DNA of 64,000 nt from contig CBDDCQ010000005.1 in assembly GCA_965226285.1 (NCBI GenBank), positions 496,001-560,000 of the forward strand, in the 5' to 3' direction. Below the pieces are notes generated by a model that saw nothing but the letters and a program-made list of their open reading frames with translations, was not told where the DNA came from and ran no database searches. Shown piece after piece: positions 54,541 to 62,397 of the stretch. The first letter of the stretch is position 1; each line of letters starts with the position of its first letter. The stretch is from CBDDCQ01 sp965226285 (GTDB lineage: Bacteria > Bacteroidota > Bacteroidia > Flavobacteriales > Ichthyobacteriaceae). The translations under genes and the position numbers were made by a program.

Positions 54541-55692
54541 TTAGTTTTTCTTTATCTTTTTAGTACCTCGATACATATCATATTTTACCAATCGGCATTC
54601 TAGTTTTCCATTGTAGAGTTTTAATTTTTTTGAAGTGCGCAATCCTACTTTTTTAAGTTCTTCTATATCTGAAGTAATGAACCATACGCTACTATCTGGA
54701 TAATTTTGCTTGAGGGTATCTCCTATTTTAGCGTAAAAATCATCTCCTGTATTTTGTAGTTTTTTACCATAAGGAGGATTAAAAATAAGGGTGGTAGGGC
54801 AGTATGTGCTTTTTTGAGTCTTAAAAAAATCGTTGTATTTAATATCAATTACATCATTTAACAAGGCACTTTTAGCATTATTACGAGCTTTGGTGATCAT
54901 AAATCGAGCTTTATCGTAACCTATAATCTGATATTTAAAACCCCTTTCTCTATCTAAGGCAGCATCTTTGATTCTTTCAAATAGTTCTTTGTCAAAATCT
55001 CTCCATTTTTCAAAGGCAAATTCTCTGCGGTGAATATTGGCCGGGATATTTTGCGCTATCATAGCAGCTTCTATGAGGAAAGTGCCGGATCCACACATAG
55101 GATCTATAAAATCTGTTCTGCCATCCCATCCCGATAATAGTATGATACCTGCAGCTAATACTTCATTGATAGGGGCTTTTCCGGCTTCTACTCGGTAACC
55201 TCTTTTGTGCAAAGATTCACCTGAACTATCTAAAGATACTGTGCAGTGATCTTGCGCAATATGGAGGTTGATTTTGAGTGTGGGGTAATAAGTATCTATA
55301 CTGGGGCGTTTACCTGTTTTTTCTCTGAATCTATCTACTATAGCGTCTTTGGTTTTGAGGTTTACAAAGTGCGAATGGTTAAAAAAATCTGAAAATACTA
55401 CCGATTCTATAATAAAGGTATGACAGGAGTCAATATAGTTTTCCCATTTGATGTTTTTAATTTCTCTGTAGAGTTGATGCTCACTTTTTGCTTTAAATGT
55501 TTTGATAGGTTTAAGGATTTTTAGTGCAGTTCTAAGGCATAGGTTTGCTTTATACATAAAGCCACTATCGCCGTAGAAACTGATGTTTCGTATGCCCTTT
55601 TGTATATTTATAGCACCTAACTGTAGAAGCTCTTTACTTAGGGTAGATTCTAACCCAAATAGGGTTTTGGCTACCATTTGGTAGTTTTGCAT
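54541..55692 (-). CDS. THUMP-domain RNA methyltransferase (RlmL/Trm-type)
   Basis: 383 residues. N-terminal THUMP region (KTLFGLESTLSKELLQLGA), then a Rossmann methyltransferase domain: GKAPINEVLAAGIILLSGW, IDPMCGSGTFLIEAAMIA (motif I) and the catalytic LIFNPPYGKKL (motif IV, NPPY), typical of N2-guanine or adenine RNA methyltransferases. The nearest well-known relative is the N-terminal half of RlmL, which makes m2G2445 in 23S rRNA. Target inferred only. Confidence 0.9.
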   Translation of the reverse strand: MQNYQMVAKTLFGLESTLSKELLQLGAINIQKGIRNISFYGDSGFMYKANLCLRTALKILKPIKTFKAKSEHQLYREIKNIKWENYIDSCHTFIIESVVFSDFFNHSHFVNLKTKDAIVDRFREKTGKRPSIDTYYPTLKINLHIAQDHCTVSLDSSGESLHKRGYRVEAGKAPINEVLAAGIILLSGWDGRTDFIDPMCGSGTFLIEAAMIAQNIPANIHRREFAFEKWRDFDKELFERIKDAALDRERGFKYQIIGYDKARFMITKARNNAKSALLNDVIDIKYNDFFKTQKSTYCPTTLIFNPPYGKKLQNTGDDFYAKIGDTLKQNYPDSSVWFITSDIEELKKVGLRTSKKLKLYNGKLECRLVKYDMYRGTKKIKKN

Positions 55693-56095
55693 AAAGGTTA
55701 TAAATAAAAAATATAAAGAGCAAAGGTAAGGAAAAAATACATTCCATATTTTCGCTTGAGATAAAACCTTTATTTTATATTTGCTGAACTGTATAAAATT
55801 CGAACATTTTTATTAACGATGTTATGTTACGAAATCACCGGATAATAATCAGAACTATTCTACCGAATATCGAGCGTAGTCTCTCATCATTTAGATAAGC
55901 TTTACATCAAAATTACTTTATAATTACTTTGATGATTTAGTATAAGTTCAAAAAATTGAAAAGAAAAAATATACACTTCCTCAAAAAATATTTGCAAGGT
56001 AGTTAAAAAGTACTTAAATTTTTCTTCTACGTGAAAAAAGAGTAACTTTGCTCAAAAAAATATTAATTTAAAAGTGTTGTTTGGTAAAAATTATC
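55693..56095. other. Intergenic stretch upstream of an rmuC remnant
   Basis: No intact gene. It probably includes the promoter of the minus-strand RNA methyltransferase gene. A plus-strand -7 box, TAACTTTG, lies at 56043-56050. No readable trace of the missing 5' part of rmuC was found here. Confidence 0.4.
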
Positions 56096-56246
56096 ATGGA
56101 CACTGCTAAAAAATTGTACATCCGAGTAATGAGTAAACTGTTCGAAGGTAGAGGAACTGATACAAAGGGTAGAAAATATTAAAACCTTGGGAGTTAAAAC
56201 CTCTAAATCCATCAATGAAAAATTATTAAGATCGTCAGAAAATTAA
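56096..56246 (+). pseudogene. rmuC: 3' remnant of rmuC
   Basis: Two adjacent frames joined by a 1-2 base indel at about 56157 give LFEGRG, then LIQRVENIKTLGVKTSKSI, then a stop at 56244-56246. The conserved C-terminal pattern of RmuC (GRGNL...LG.K.SK.) is recovered if two bases are restored. Only the last 50 residues survive; the rest of the gene is absent. RmuC limits inversions at short inverted repeats, which may be relevant to this repeat-scarred locus, but that link is speculative. Confidence 0.65.
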
Positions 56247-56266
56247 CTTATATTTCTATTATTTAA

Positions 56267-57889
56267 ATGAATAAGAATATTTATATTTTTTCTTTATTAA
56301 TCATATTGTGTATAGCAGCAGGACTCTCATTTGGGGTTACTTCTTGTGCTATACCGGGATCCCCAACAGGAGGACCAAAGGATACGATTCCACCTAAAAT
56401 ACTAGAAATGAAACCCAAGAACATGTCTACTCATTTTAACGATGATGAAATTAATATCTACTTTGACGAGTATATTAAACTTGTAGGTACTAAAAAAAAC
56501 TTGGTAATTTCTCCTCCACTAAAAGAAGATCCAGATATCAAACCTAAAGGATTACCTCGTACAAGTATTAGTATTTTGTTTAATGAAAAACTGAAAAAAA
56601 AGACTACTTATACCTTTAATTTTGGGGAGAGCATAGTAGATAATAATGAAGGTAATAAACTACCTAATTTTAAGTATATATTCTCTACAGGGGCATATAT
56701 AGACTCTTTATATACCATGGGGAAAGTAGCATTTTGTGATAGTGATAAAATAGCTAAAAACACCCTAGTAATGTTATACAAAGTCGATGCTGAATACACC
56801 GATTCTATTGTATATAAAGATAAACCTACCTACTTTTCTAATACATTAGATAGTAATCTATTTAAAATTAACCATATCAAAAAGGGAAAATATCGAATTG
56901 TAGCCTTAAAAAACCCAAATAATAAATTCAAATATAATCCTAGAAAAGACCAAATAGCTTTTTATAAAAATGATATTATACTACCTCAAGATACGAGTAC
57001 AATAATTAAACTAAGATTGTTTAAGGAAGCTGATAAATTTAGAATTAAAAGTCCTATTCACAAAGCAAAGGGCAGAATACTGTTGAATTTTGAAGGGCAA
57101 AACAAAAATATAACGGCTCATAGGATAGCACCTGTAAAACATGATACGTTAAAAGATTTATTTATCTATTCTACTACTGGAGATACCATAAAATATTGGT
57201 TTGAAAGAGGAAAAGAAAAATTTATAAAATTTCTTATCAAAGAGGAGAACAAGATTATAGACACATTAAAAGTGAAACTCAAAAAGCAAAAACAAGAAAA
57301 ATTTAATGTAAATGTATTACAAACTACCCTAAAACCAAAAGAATACATTACAATACAAACAAATAAACCCATAGTAAAAATAGATACGGCATTTGTTCAG
57401 GTATTAGATAAAGATTCTCTGAAAGTAAAATATACTACTCGAATAGATACATTCAAACAGAAAATCCAATTCATATTCAAAAATCAACCCGATCAAAAAT
57501 ATAACATTACGCTACTTCCAAAAGCTATTACCAATATTCTGAGAGAAACTAACGATACACTAATAAGCAAAGTATCTACTAGAAAATTAAATGAATACGG
57601 ACTGATAGAACTAAAAATAAACAATGTAAAAGCATATCCTATTATTGTACAGCTCTTACAAGGGAATAAAATAGTTGCCAAAAGATACGCTACTAAAAAA
57701 CAGTCTTTTATATTTAAACACTTACTACCGGGAAAATATTCATTCAAAATTATATTTGATAAAAATAAAAATAAAAAATGGGATACTGGAAACTATCTCA
57801 AAAGAATACTCCCAGAAGAAACACTATACTACAAAGAACGAGTAGAAGTAAAAGCCAATTGGGATATAGAACAATCGTGGAATTTATAA
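56267..57889 (+). CDS. Ig-like (Big_5) domain lipoprotein
   Basis: 540 residues. Lipoprotein signal (IAAGLSFGVTSCAIPGSPTGG) with the conserved start CA.PGSPTGGPKDTIPPKI. The Big_5 domain (about 33-130) contains INIYFDEYIKL, NLVISPPLKEDP and TYTFNFGESIVDNNEGN. The rest is beta-rich, ending FKIIFDKNKNKKWDTGNYL. Widespread in Bacteroidota; an envelope role is likely and unproven. The stop is one base before the first of two nearby ATGs for waaA. Confidence 0.88.
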   Translation: MNKNIYIFSLLIILCIAAGLSFGVTSCAIPGSPTGGPKDTIPPKILEMKPKNMSTHFNDDEINIYFDEYIKLVGTKKNLVISPPLKEDPDIKPKGLPRTSISILFNEKLKKKTTYTFNFGESIVDNNEGNKLPNFKYIFSTGAYIDSLYTMGKVAFCDSDKIAKNTLVMLYKVDAEYTDSIVYKDKPTYFSNTLDSNLFKINHIKKGKYRIVALKNPNNKFKYNPRKDQIAFYKNDIILPQDTSTIIKLRLFKEADKFRIKSPIHKAKGRILLNFEGQNKNITAHRIAPVKHDTLKDLFIYSTTGDTIKYWFERGKEKFIKFLIKEENKIIDTLKVKLKKQKQEKFNVNVLQTTLKPKEYITIQTNKPIVKIDTAFVQVLDKDSLKVKYTTRIDTFKQKIQFIFKNQPDQKYNITLLPKAITNILRETNDTLISKVSTRKLNEYGLIELKINNVKAYPIIVQLLQGNKIVAKRYATKKQSFIFKHLLPGKYSFKIIFDKNKNKKWDTGNYLKRILPEETLYYKERVEVKANWDIEQSWNL

Positions 57890-57893
57890 ATGG

Positions 57894-59132
57894 ATGGCTC
57901 TACTGCTCTACAATATAAGTATCTATTTACTCTACGCAATTATAAAATTCTTCAGTATATGGAATTCTAAAGCTAGACTTTGGATAGTGGGCAGAAAAAA
58001 TGTTTGGATAACCCTTGAGAAAAAATTAAACTCATCTGAGTCTACCGTTTGGATACACTGTGCATCACTTGGAGAATTTGAACAAGCACGCCCAATTATT
58101 GAACACATCAAAAAAGAAAAATCCAAGTATCAAATTCTCATTAGCTTTTTTTCTCCTTCAGGCTATGAAATACAGAAAGATTACCCCCTAGCCAATTGCG
58201 TGTGTTATATACCTTTAGATACTATAAAAAATGCTAAGAAATTTATAAGTATTGTAAATCCTAAGCTCGTCATCTTTATCAAATACGAATTTTGGATTCA
58301 TTTTTTAAGCACTCTTAAAAATTGCAATATAAATACTCTTTTAGTATGTGGAATATTTCGAAAAAATCAAATATTCTTTAAACCCTATGGAAAATTTATA
58401 AGAAAAGTACTACAAAATTTCTCCCTCTTGCTTGTACAAGATGAAAATTCAAAAGCATTGCTTAATCATATTGGGTTAAAAAATGTAGCTGTAGGAGGAG
58501 ACGGAAGGTTCAATCGAGTAATAGATATTAAAAATGAAAATGTCCCTTTACCTTGGGTAGAACAATTTAAAAGTAATTATAAGTTGTTTGTAGCAGGAAG
58601 CACATGGAAAAGCGATGAAAAATATTTGATCAAGCTTATCAATCAAGACAATAGCACTACTAAATTTATTATAGCCCCTCATAATATAATAAAAAGTGAT
58701 ATTATCAAATTAAAAAAATCTATCATTAAAAGCGTTATTTTATTTTCTGAATTACCAAAAAATAATATAGCTCATTATGACGTTATGATATTAGATACCA
58801 TAGGATTACTCACAAAAGTATATCAATATGCTGATATTGGATTTATAGGAGGAGGCTTTAGTAAGAGCGGAATACACAATGTGTTAGAACCTGCTGTATT
58901 TTCTATTCCTGTAATCATAGGTCCTAAGTATCAAAAGTATATAGAGGCTATAAATTTAGTAATACTTCAAGCTTGTTTTAGCGTGAAATCTTATAGAGAG
59001 TTAAGAGATATATTTTATAAATTACTCTATAATAATAAAAATTTATACAATAAAACAGGCGCGTCAAAATTTATATATAATGGTTATAATTATTTTCTAA
59101 ATACAAAAAAACATATAACTTTGCACCTATAG
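57894..59132 (+). CDS. waaA: 3-deoxy-D-manno-octulosonic acid (Kdo) transferase
   Basis: 412 residues. GT-B fold enzyme that adds Kdo to lipid A on the inner membrane. Signatures are WIHCASLGEFEQARPIIEH (N-terminal catalytic Glu region), the membrane-anchoring N-terminus (YNISIYLLYAIIKFFSIW), GGDGRFNRV, VAGSTWKSDEKYLIKLI, and the C-terminal FIGGGFSKSGIHNVLEPAVFS. Length matches the family. Confidence 0.93.
   Translation: MALLLYNISIYLLYAIIKFFSIWNSKARLWIVGRKNVWITLEKKLNSSESTVWIHCASLGEFEQARPIIEHIKKEKSKYQILISFFSPSGYEIQKDYPLANCVCYIPLDTIKNAKKFISIVNPKLVIFIKYEFWIHFLSTLKNCNINTLLVCGIFRKNQIFFKPYGKFIRKVLQNFSLLLVQDENSKALLNHIGLKNVAVGGDGRFNRVIDIKNENVPLPWVEQFKSNYKLFVAGSTWKSDEKYLIKLINQDNSTTKFIIAPHNIIKSDIIKLKKSIIKSVILFSELPKNNIAHYDVMILDTIGLLTKVYQYADIGFIGGGFSKSGIHNVLEPAVFSIPVIIGPKYQKYIEAINLVILQACFSVKSYRELRDIFYKLLYNNKNLYNKTGASKFIYNGYNYFLNTKKHITLHL
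59116..59123 (+). promoter_or_regulatory. -7 box before the HmuY-like gene
   Basis: TAACTTTG matches TAnnTTTG, 52 bases before the ATG at 59176, inside the end of waaA. No clear -33 element. Confidence 0.4.
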
Positions 59133-59175
59133 AATTTAGAAATAACATATTTAATTAAAAACCATTTAAACTAAG

Positions 59176-59805
59176 ATGAAAAAATTTAAGCTATTCGGTA
59201 TAATATATACATTATTTGTCCTTTTAATATTTACTATAAGTTGTGGTAGCGATGGCTCTAGTGCCAGAGATACTGAAGAAAATACAAGTACTGTTACTTC
59301 TTTTAATTTTACATACCAGATACCTAGTTACCCAACATGGGACTACTTTGTTTCTAACAAAGTTGAGAAGTTAAATACACCATCAAACCCAAAAACAAAT
59401 ACAGGTTGGGACTTAGCTGTTACAATAGGAGCAGATGGAAAAATAGTTTTCAAAACTAATAGTGGAACTTCTGGAGCTGGAAAAGGAGGTGCTGTGGCAA
59501 TAGATGGTAAAACCTTTGACGATGTAGAGACAGCACCTACATCAGGATATTCTGTAGATGATGAAAGTTCCAAAATAAAGCAAATTAAAGACGGTAACAA
59601 AAAAAATGTTAAAATAAGTTCTAATAATGTACTTAATCAATGGTATGACTACAGCTCGAAAAAAATCAAAGATAAAGTATTTGTAATTAAAACGGCTACA
59701 GGAAAATATACTAAAATTAAAATCACTAGTTATAATTCAGTTCAAAAAAAGATAACCGGAAAATTACTATTACAAAATAAAGAAGGTTCTACTGATTTAA
59801 AGTAA
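59176..59805 (+). CDS. HmuY-like lipoprotein
   Basis: 209 residues. Lipoprotein signal (FVLLIFTISCGSDGSSARD). The body matches the HmuY pattern: TWDYFVSNKVE, NTGWDLAVTIGADGKIVFKT (WDLA), then GGAVAIDGKTFDDV and the C-terminal DKVFVIKTATGKYTKIKI. HmuY proteins of Porphyromonas bind haem. The axial histidines of P. gingivalis HmuY are not conserved in many relatives and no histidine is present here, so haem binding is uncertain. Confidence 0.8.
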   Translation: MKKFKLFGIIYTLFVLLIFTISCGSDGSSARDTEENTSTVTSFNFTYQIPSYPTWDYFVSNKVEKLNTPSNPKTNTGWDLAVTIGADGKIVFKTNSGTSGAGKGGAVAIDGKTFDDVETAPTSGYSVDDESSKIKQIKDGNKKNVKISSNNVLNQWYDYSSKKIKDKVFVIKTATGKYTKIKITSYNSVQKKITGKLLLQNKEGSTDLK

Positions 59806-59858
59806 TTTAAACTTGTTTTTTTATTTTTGTTAACTACAAAATAACTTTTTAAATACAC

Positions 59859-60797
59859 ATGTCAAAAATTAACCTTAATAATTTTTTAGCGTATATGTAT
59901 CCAAATACAAGTAAAATAATACTTGGAGATACATTACATCATCTTAAAAAAATGGAAGCTGAAAAGTTTAGTTTGATAATTACATCGCCTCCTTATAATA
60001 TTGGAAAAGAATACGAAACAAAAACTTCTATTGTAAAATATTTAGAAAATCAAGAAAAAATAATTAAAGAACTGGTGCGCGTTACCAGTCAAAAGGGTAG
60101 TATTTGTTGGCAAGTTGGTAATTATGTTGAAAAAGGAGAAATATTTCCCCTTGATATTTTTTACTATCAGATATTTAAAAAATTAGGATTAAAATTAAGA
60201 AATAGGATCGTTTGGCATTTTGGACATGGATTGCATGCTAAAAATCGATTTTCTGGACGATATGAAACATTACTCTGGTTTACTAAATCAGATGATTATA
60301 TTTTTAATTTAGATGATGTACGCATTCCTTCAAAATATCCCGGAAAAAGACATTTTAAAGGACCTAAAAAAGGTCAAATATCAGGTAACCCCAAAGGCAA
60401 AAATCCTTCTGATATTTGGGAAATAATCGTGAAAGATTGGGAAAGTGGTTTATGGAATATTCCAAATATAAAATCAAATCATCCTGAAAAGACACTGCAT
60501 CCTGCACAATTCCCCGTAGAATTAGTAGAAAGATGTGTATTGGCACTTACAAATAAAGACAGTTGGGTTTTAGACCCATTTGCTGGCGTAGGCTCAACGG
60601 CTATCGCTGCTATGAAAAATGATCGAAATTCAATTGGAATTGAAAAAGAAAAAGATTATACAAAAATTGCCAATGAGAGAATTGAAAAATTAAAAAAAGG
60701 AGCATTAAAATTAAGACCTGTAAATAAACCTATTTATACGCCAAAAGCAAACGATAAAATTGCCAAAATTCCCAATGAGTGGAAAAGCATTTTATAA
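59859..60797 (+). CDS. Type II beta-class DNA methyltransferase
   Basis: 312 residues. TSPPYNIGKEYE (motif IV, about 42-53) precedes VLDPFAGVGSTAIAA (motif I, about 238-252), so it is beta class. SPPY is more frequent in N4-cytosine enzymes, with N6-adenine also possible. HPEKTLHPAQFPVELVERC is the usual motif X region. Six bases upstream of a BglII-like nuclease, so this is the protecting enzyme of the pair, probably methylating within the same site. Confidence 0.9.
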   Translation: MSKINLNNFLAYMYPNTSKIILGDTLHHLKKMEAEKFSLIITSPPYNIGKEYETKTSIVKYLENQEKIIKELVRVTSQKGSICWQVGNYVEKGEIFPLDIFYYQIFKKLGLKLRNRIVWHFGHGLHAKNRFSGRYETLLWFTKSDDYIFNLDDVRIPSKYPGKRHFKGPKKGQISGNPKGKNPSDIWEIIVKDWESGLWNIPNIKSNHPEKTLHPAQFPVELVERCVLALTNKDSWVLDPFAGVGSTAIAAMKNDRNSIGIEKEKDYTKIANERIEKLKKGALKLRPVNKPIYTPKANDKIAKIPNEWKSIL

Positions 60798-60803
60798 AGA
60801 AGT

Positions 60804-61418
60804 ATGAAAATAGCACAAACATACTCGCATTTAAATGGTAAAGAATACTTGATTGTTCATCATAAAAAACAGTATAAAGAGATTAAAGATGTTATAAAAA
60901 ACATCAATGCCAATGATTTCAGAACAAAGGTTAGTAAAGAAAAAAGAAAAGTAGGCAATAAACTTCTTAGTCCAATTGAACTCAATAAAGCCTTTGAACA
61001 AGCATTTAAAACTAAAGGATGGGCAGAAAGCAGGTATAATTATTACATTACTCTAAATCGTGAATTAATGGATAAAAGCGTTTTGATGTCTGCTGATAAA
61101 CAAAGGCAGTTCCTAATTGATAATGGAGAAAAAGAACCAATTTATAGTTATAATCAGACAGACTTTGTAAAAGATAAACTTGCTGTTGAAGTTCAATTCG
61201 GAAAATATTCATTTGTAGCGTACGATTTATTTGTAAAACATATGCTGTTTTATTCTGGTGGTGTAATCAATTTGGGAATAGAAATACTTCCTACCAAGAA
61301 AATGCAATCTGAAATGTCATCTGGTATTGCCTATTTTGAAGGGGAAGTTTATAACGTTATGAGACAAGGTAGAAACAATCCACCAGTGCCACTTTTAATA
61401 TTGGGGATTGAACCATAA
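60804..61418 (+). CDS. BglII/BstYI-like type II restriction endonuclease
   Basis: 204 residues. The putative active site TDFVKDKLAVEVQFGKYSF has Asp120, Glu129 and Gln131; their spacing, D-x8-E-x-Q, equals that of BglII (Asp84, Glu93, Gln95). The following FVAYDLFVKHMLFYS and LGIEILPTKKMQSEMSSG are typical for the fold. It should cleave DNA at a BglII-like or BstYI-like site (RGATCY class), but the recognition sequence is an inference. It is preceded at six bases by the methyltransferase and appears intact. Confidence 0.78.
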   Translation: MKIAQTYSHLNGKEYLIVHHKKQYKEIKDVIKNINANDFRTKVSKEKRKVGNKLLSPIELNKAFEQAFKTKGWAESRYNYYITLNRELMDKSVLMSADKQRQFLIDNGEKEPIYSYNQTDFVKDKLAVEVQFGKYSFVAYDLFVKHMLFYSGGVINLGIEILPTKKMQSEMSSGIAYFEGEVYNVMRQGRNNPPVPLLILGIEP

Positions 61419-61449
61419 AAAAGATTATTAAATTTTAGATACTTAAAAA

Positions 61450-61924
61450 GTGAAAAAACCTCAAAACACTTATATAGCAGTTTTGATGGGCGGAAATACC
61501 TCTGATATATACAATAGGGACAAGAACTATACCGCAAATATACATATAGCGAAAGTAAAATTATATTACAGTAATGTATCTGTACCTCTTGCTAAGAATA
61601 TTACTTTGACTTCTTTTAGAGCTAATTGGAATAAAGCAAGCAACGCAAATAAATACAAATATCATTATGGTAAAAACTCTTAATTCATTGGATACTTCCC
61701 TTATTTTAGCAAAGATTCAGATAATTTTTTGAATATACAAACTAATAATTTACCTATAAGTAAGTCTTTACAATATGTCAGAATATTGGTATTGAAAAAA
61801 GTTCTTCATTAAAAAAATATACAACATAAGCGTACAAACCCCTAATTTAACAACAGGTTTGTATATTTTAGAAATAAAATCGGACCATAAAAATATTGGT
61901 GCGTAAAGTAATGGCTTCACAATA
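61450..61924 (+). pseudogene. Decayed FN3 protein with T9SS sorting domain
   Basis: Frame 1 (61450-61683) encodes an N-terminal piece whose end, AKNITLTSFRANWNKASNAN, matches a fibronectin type III start. After a stop the reading moves to other frames (GYFPYFSKDSDNF; then KKIYNISVQTPNLTTGLYIL at 61818-61884), ending DHKNIGA at a frame break that would continue KVMASQ to 61924. The last part matches the T9SS type A sorting domain (SNL.TGIY.L.I.). Several frameshifts make it non-functional. It follows the restriction genes. Confidence 0.65.
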
Positions 61925-62393
61925 AACAATTTGTAAAATAACGAACAATAAGATTTTGTTTAACTTGCTCTTTTCTAAAGAATACCAAACCGTAACTATA
62001 GACATCTATAGTTACGGTTATTTTTTTGTTATTCTGTAGTTGTTTCCACTTTTTTAGCGCATCTCTATTACTATATATTCCTTTAATTACTATTAAAGTG
62101 TCATTGTGAACTAGATATGAATATTTATCTTTCCAAATTAAATCTTGGGTTATAAGCATATCTATATGGTCAAAATCTTCAATATTGCCTACACAAAAAT
62201 TTTTAGGTTTAAAATAATGGTACAGCTTTGCTATAAATCTACTGTGCTTTACCTTTATATTTTCATTTAAATCTCTTTTATAAAAACACTGTATAAGTAA
62301 AGCATATACAAAAGGAGAATGAACACCGTGTTGATTCGTGGAACGATATAAAAATTTAATATACGATGATATTCTAAACCATAATCTATTCAT
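61917..62393 (-). CDS. Truncated SAM-methyltransferase-like protein
   Basis: 158 residues. The start (SSYIKFLYRSTNQHGVHSPF) and end (IDVYSYGLVFFRKEQVKQNL) match a Bacteroidota class I methyltransferase family of about 240-260 residues, but the SAM-binding glycine motif and the surrounding 80 or so residues are missing between YFKPKN and FDHIDML. It is therefore probably inactive or has another use. The reading frame is still open throughout. It overlaps the decayed T9SS gene by a few bases and follows the ABC-F gene by 4. Confidence 0.6.
   Translation of the reverse strand: MNRLWFRISSYIKFLYRSTNQHGVHSPFVYALLIQCFYKRDLNENIKVKHSRFIAKLYHYFKPKNFCVGNIEDFDHIDMLITQDLIWKDKYSYLVHNDTLIVIKGIYSNRDALKKWKQLQNNKKITVTIDVYSYGLVFFRKEQVKQNLIVRYFTNCLL
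61988..62019 (+). terminator. Intrinsic terminator inside a gene on the other strand
   Basis: A perfect 14-base stem, AACCGTAACTATAG and its complement, with loop ACAT, followed by ATTTTTTTG on the plus strand. It would end plus-strand transcripts from the restriction and decayed T9SS genes. It lies within codons of the minus-strand methyltransferase-like gene (VTIDVYSYG). Confidence 0.75.
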
Positions 62394-62397
62394 TAAT

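Noticed and set aside
61845..61875. Hairpin ACAAACC/GGTTTGT as a terminator
   Set aside because: Short stem with a long loop inside the T9SS remnant coding sequence; the stronger hairpin at 61988-62019 is the credible terminator.
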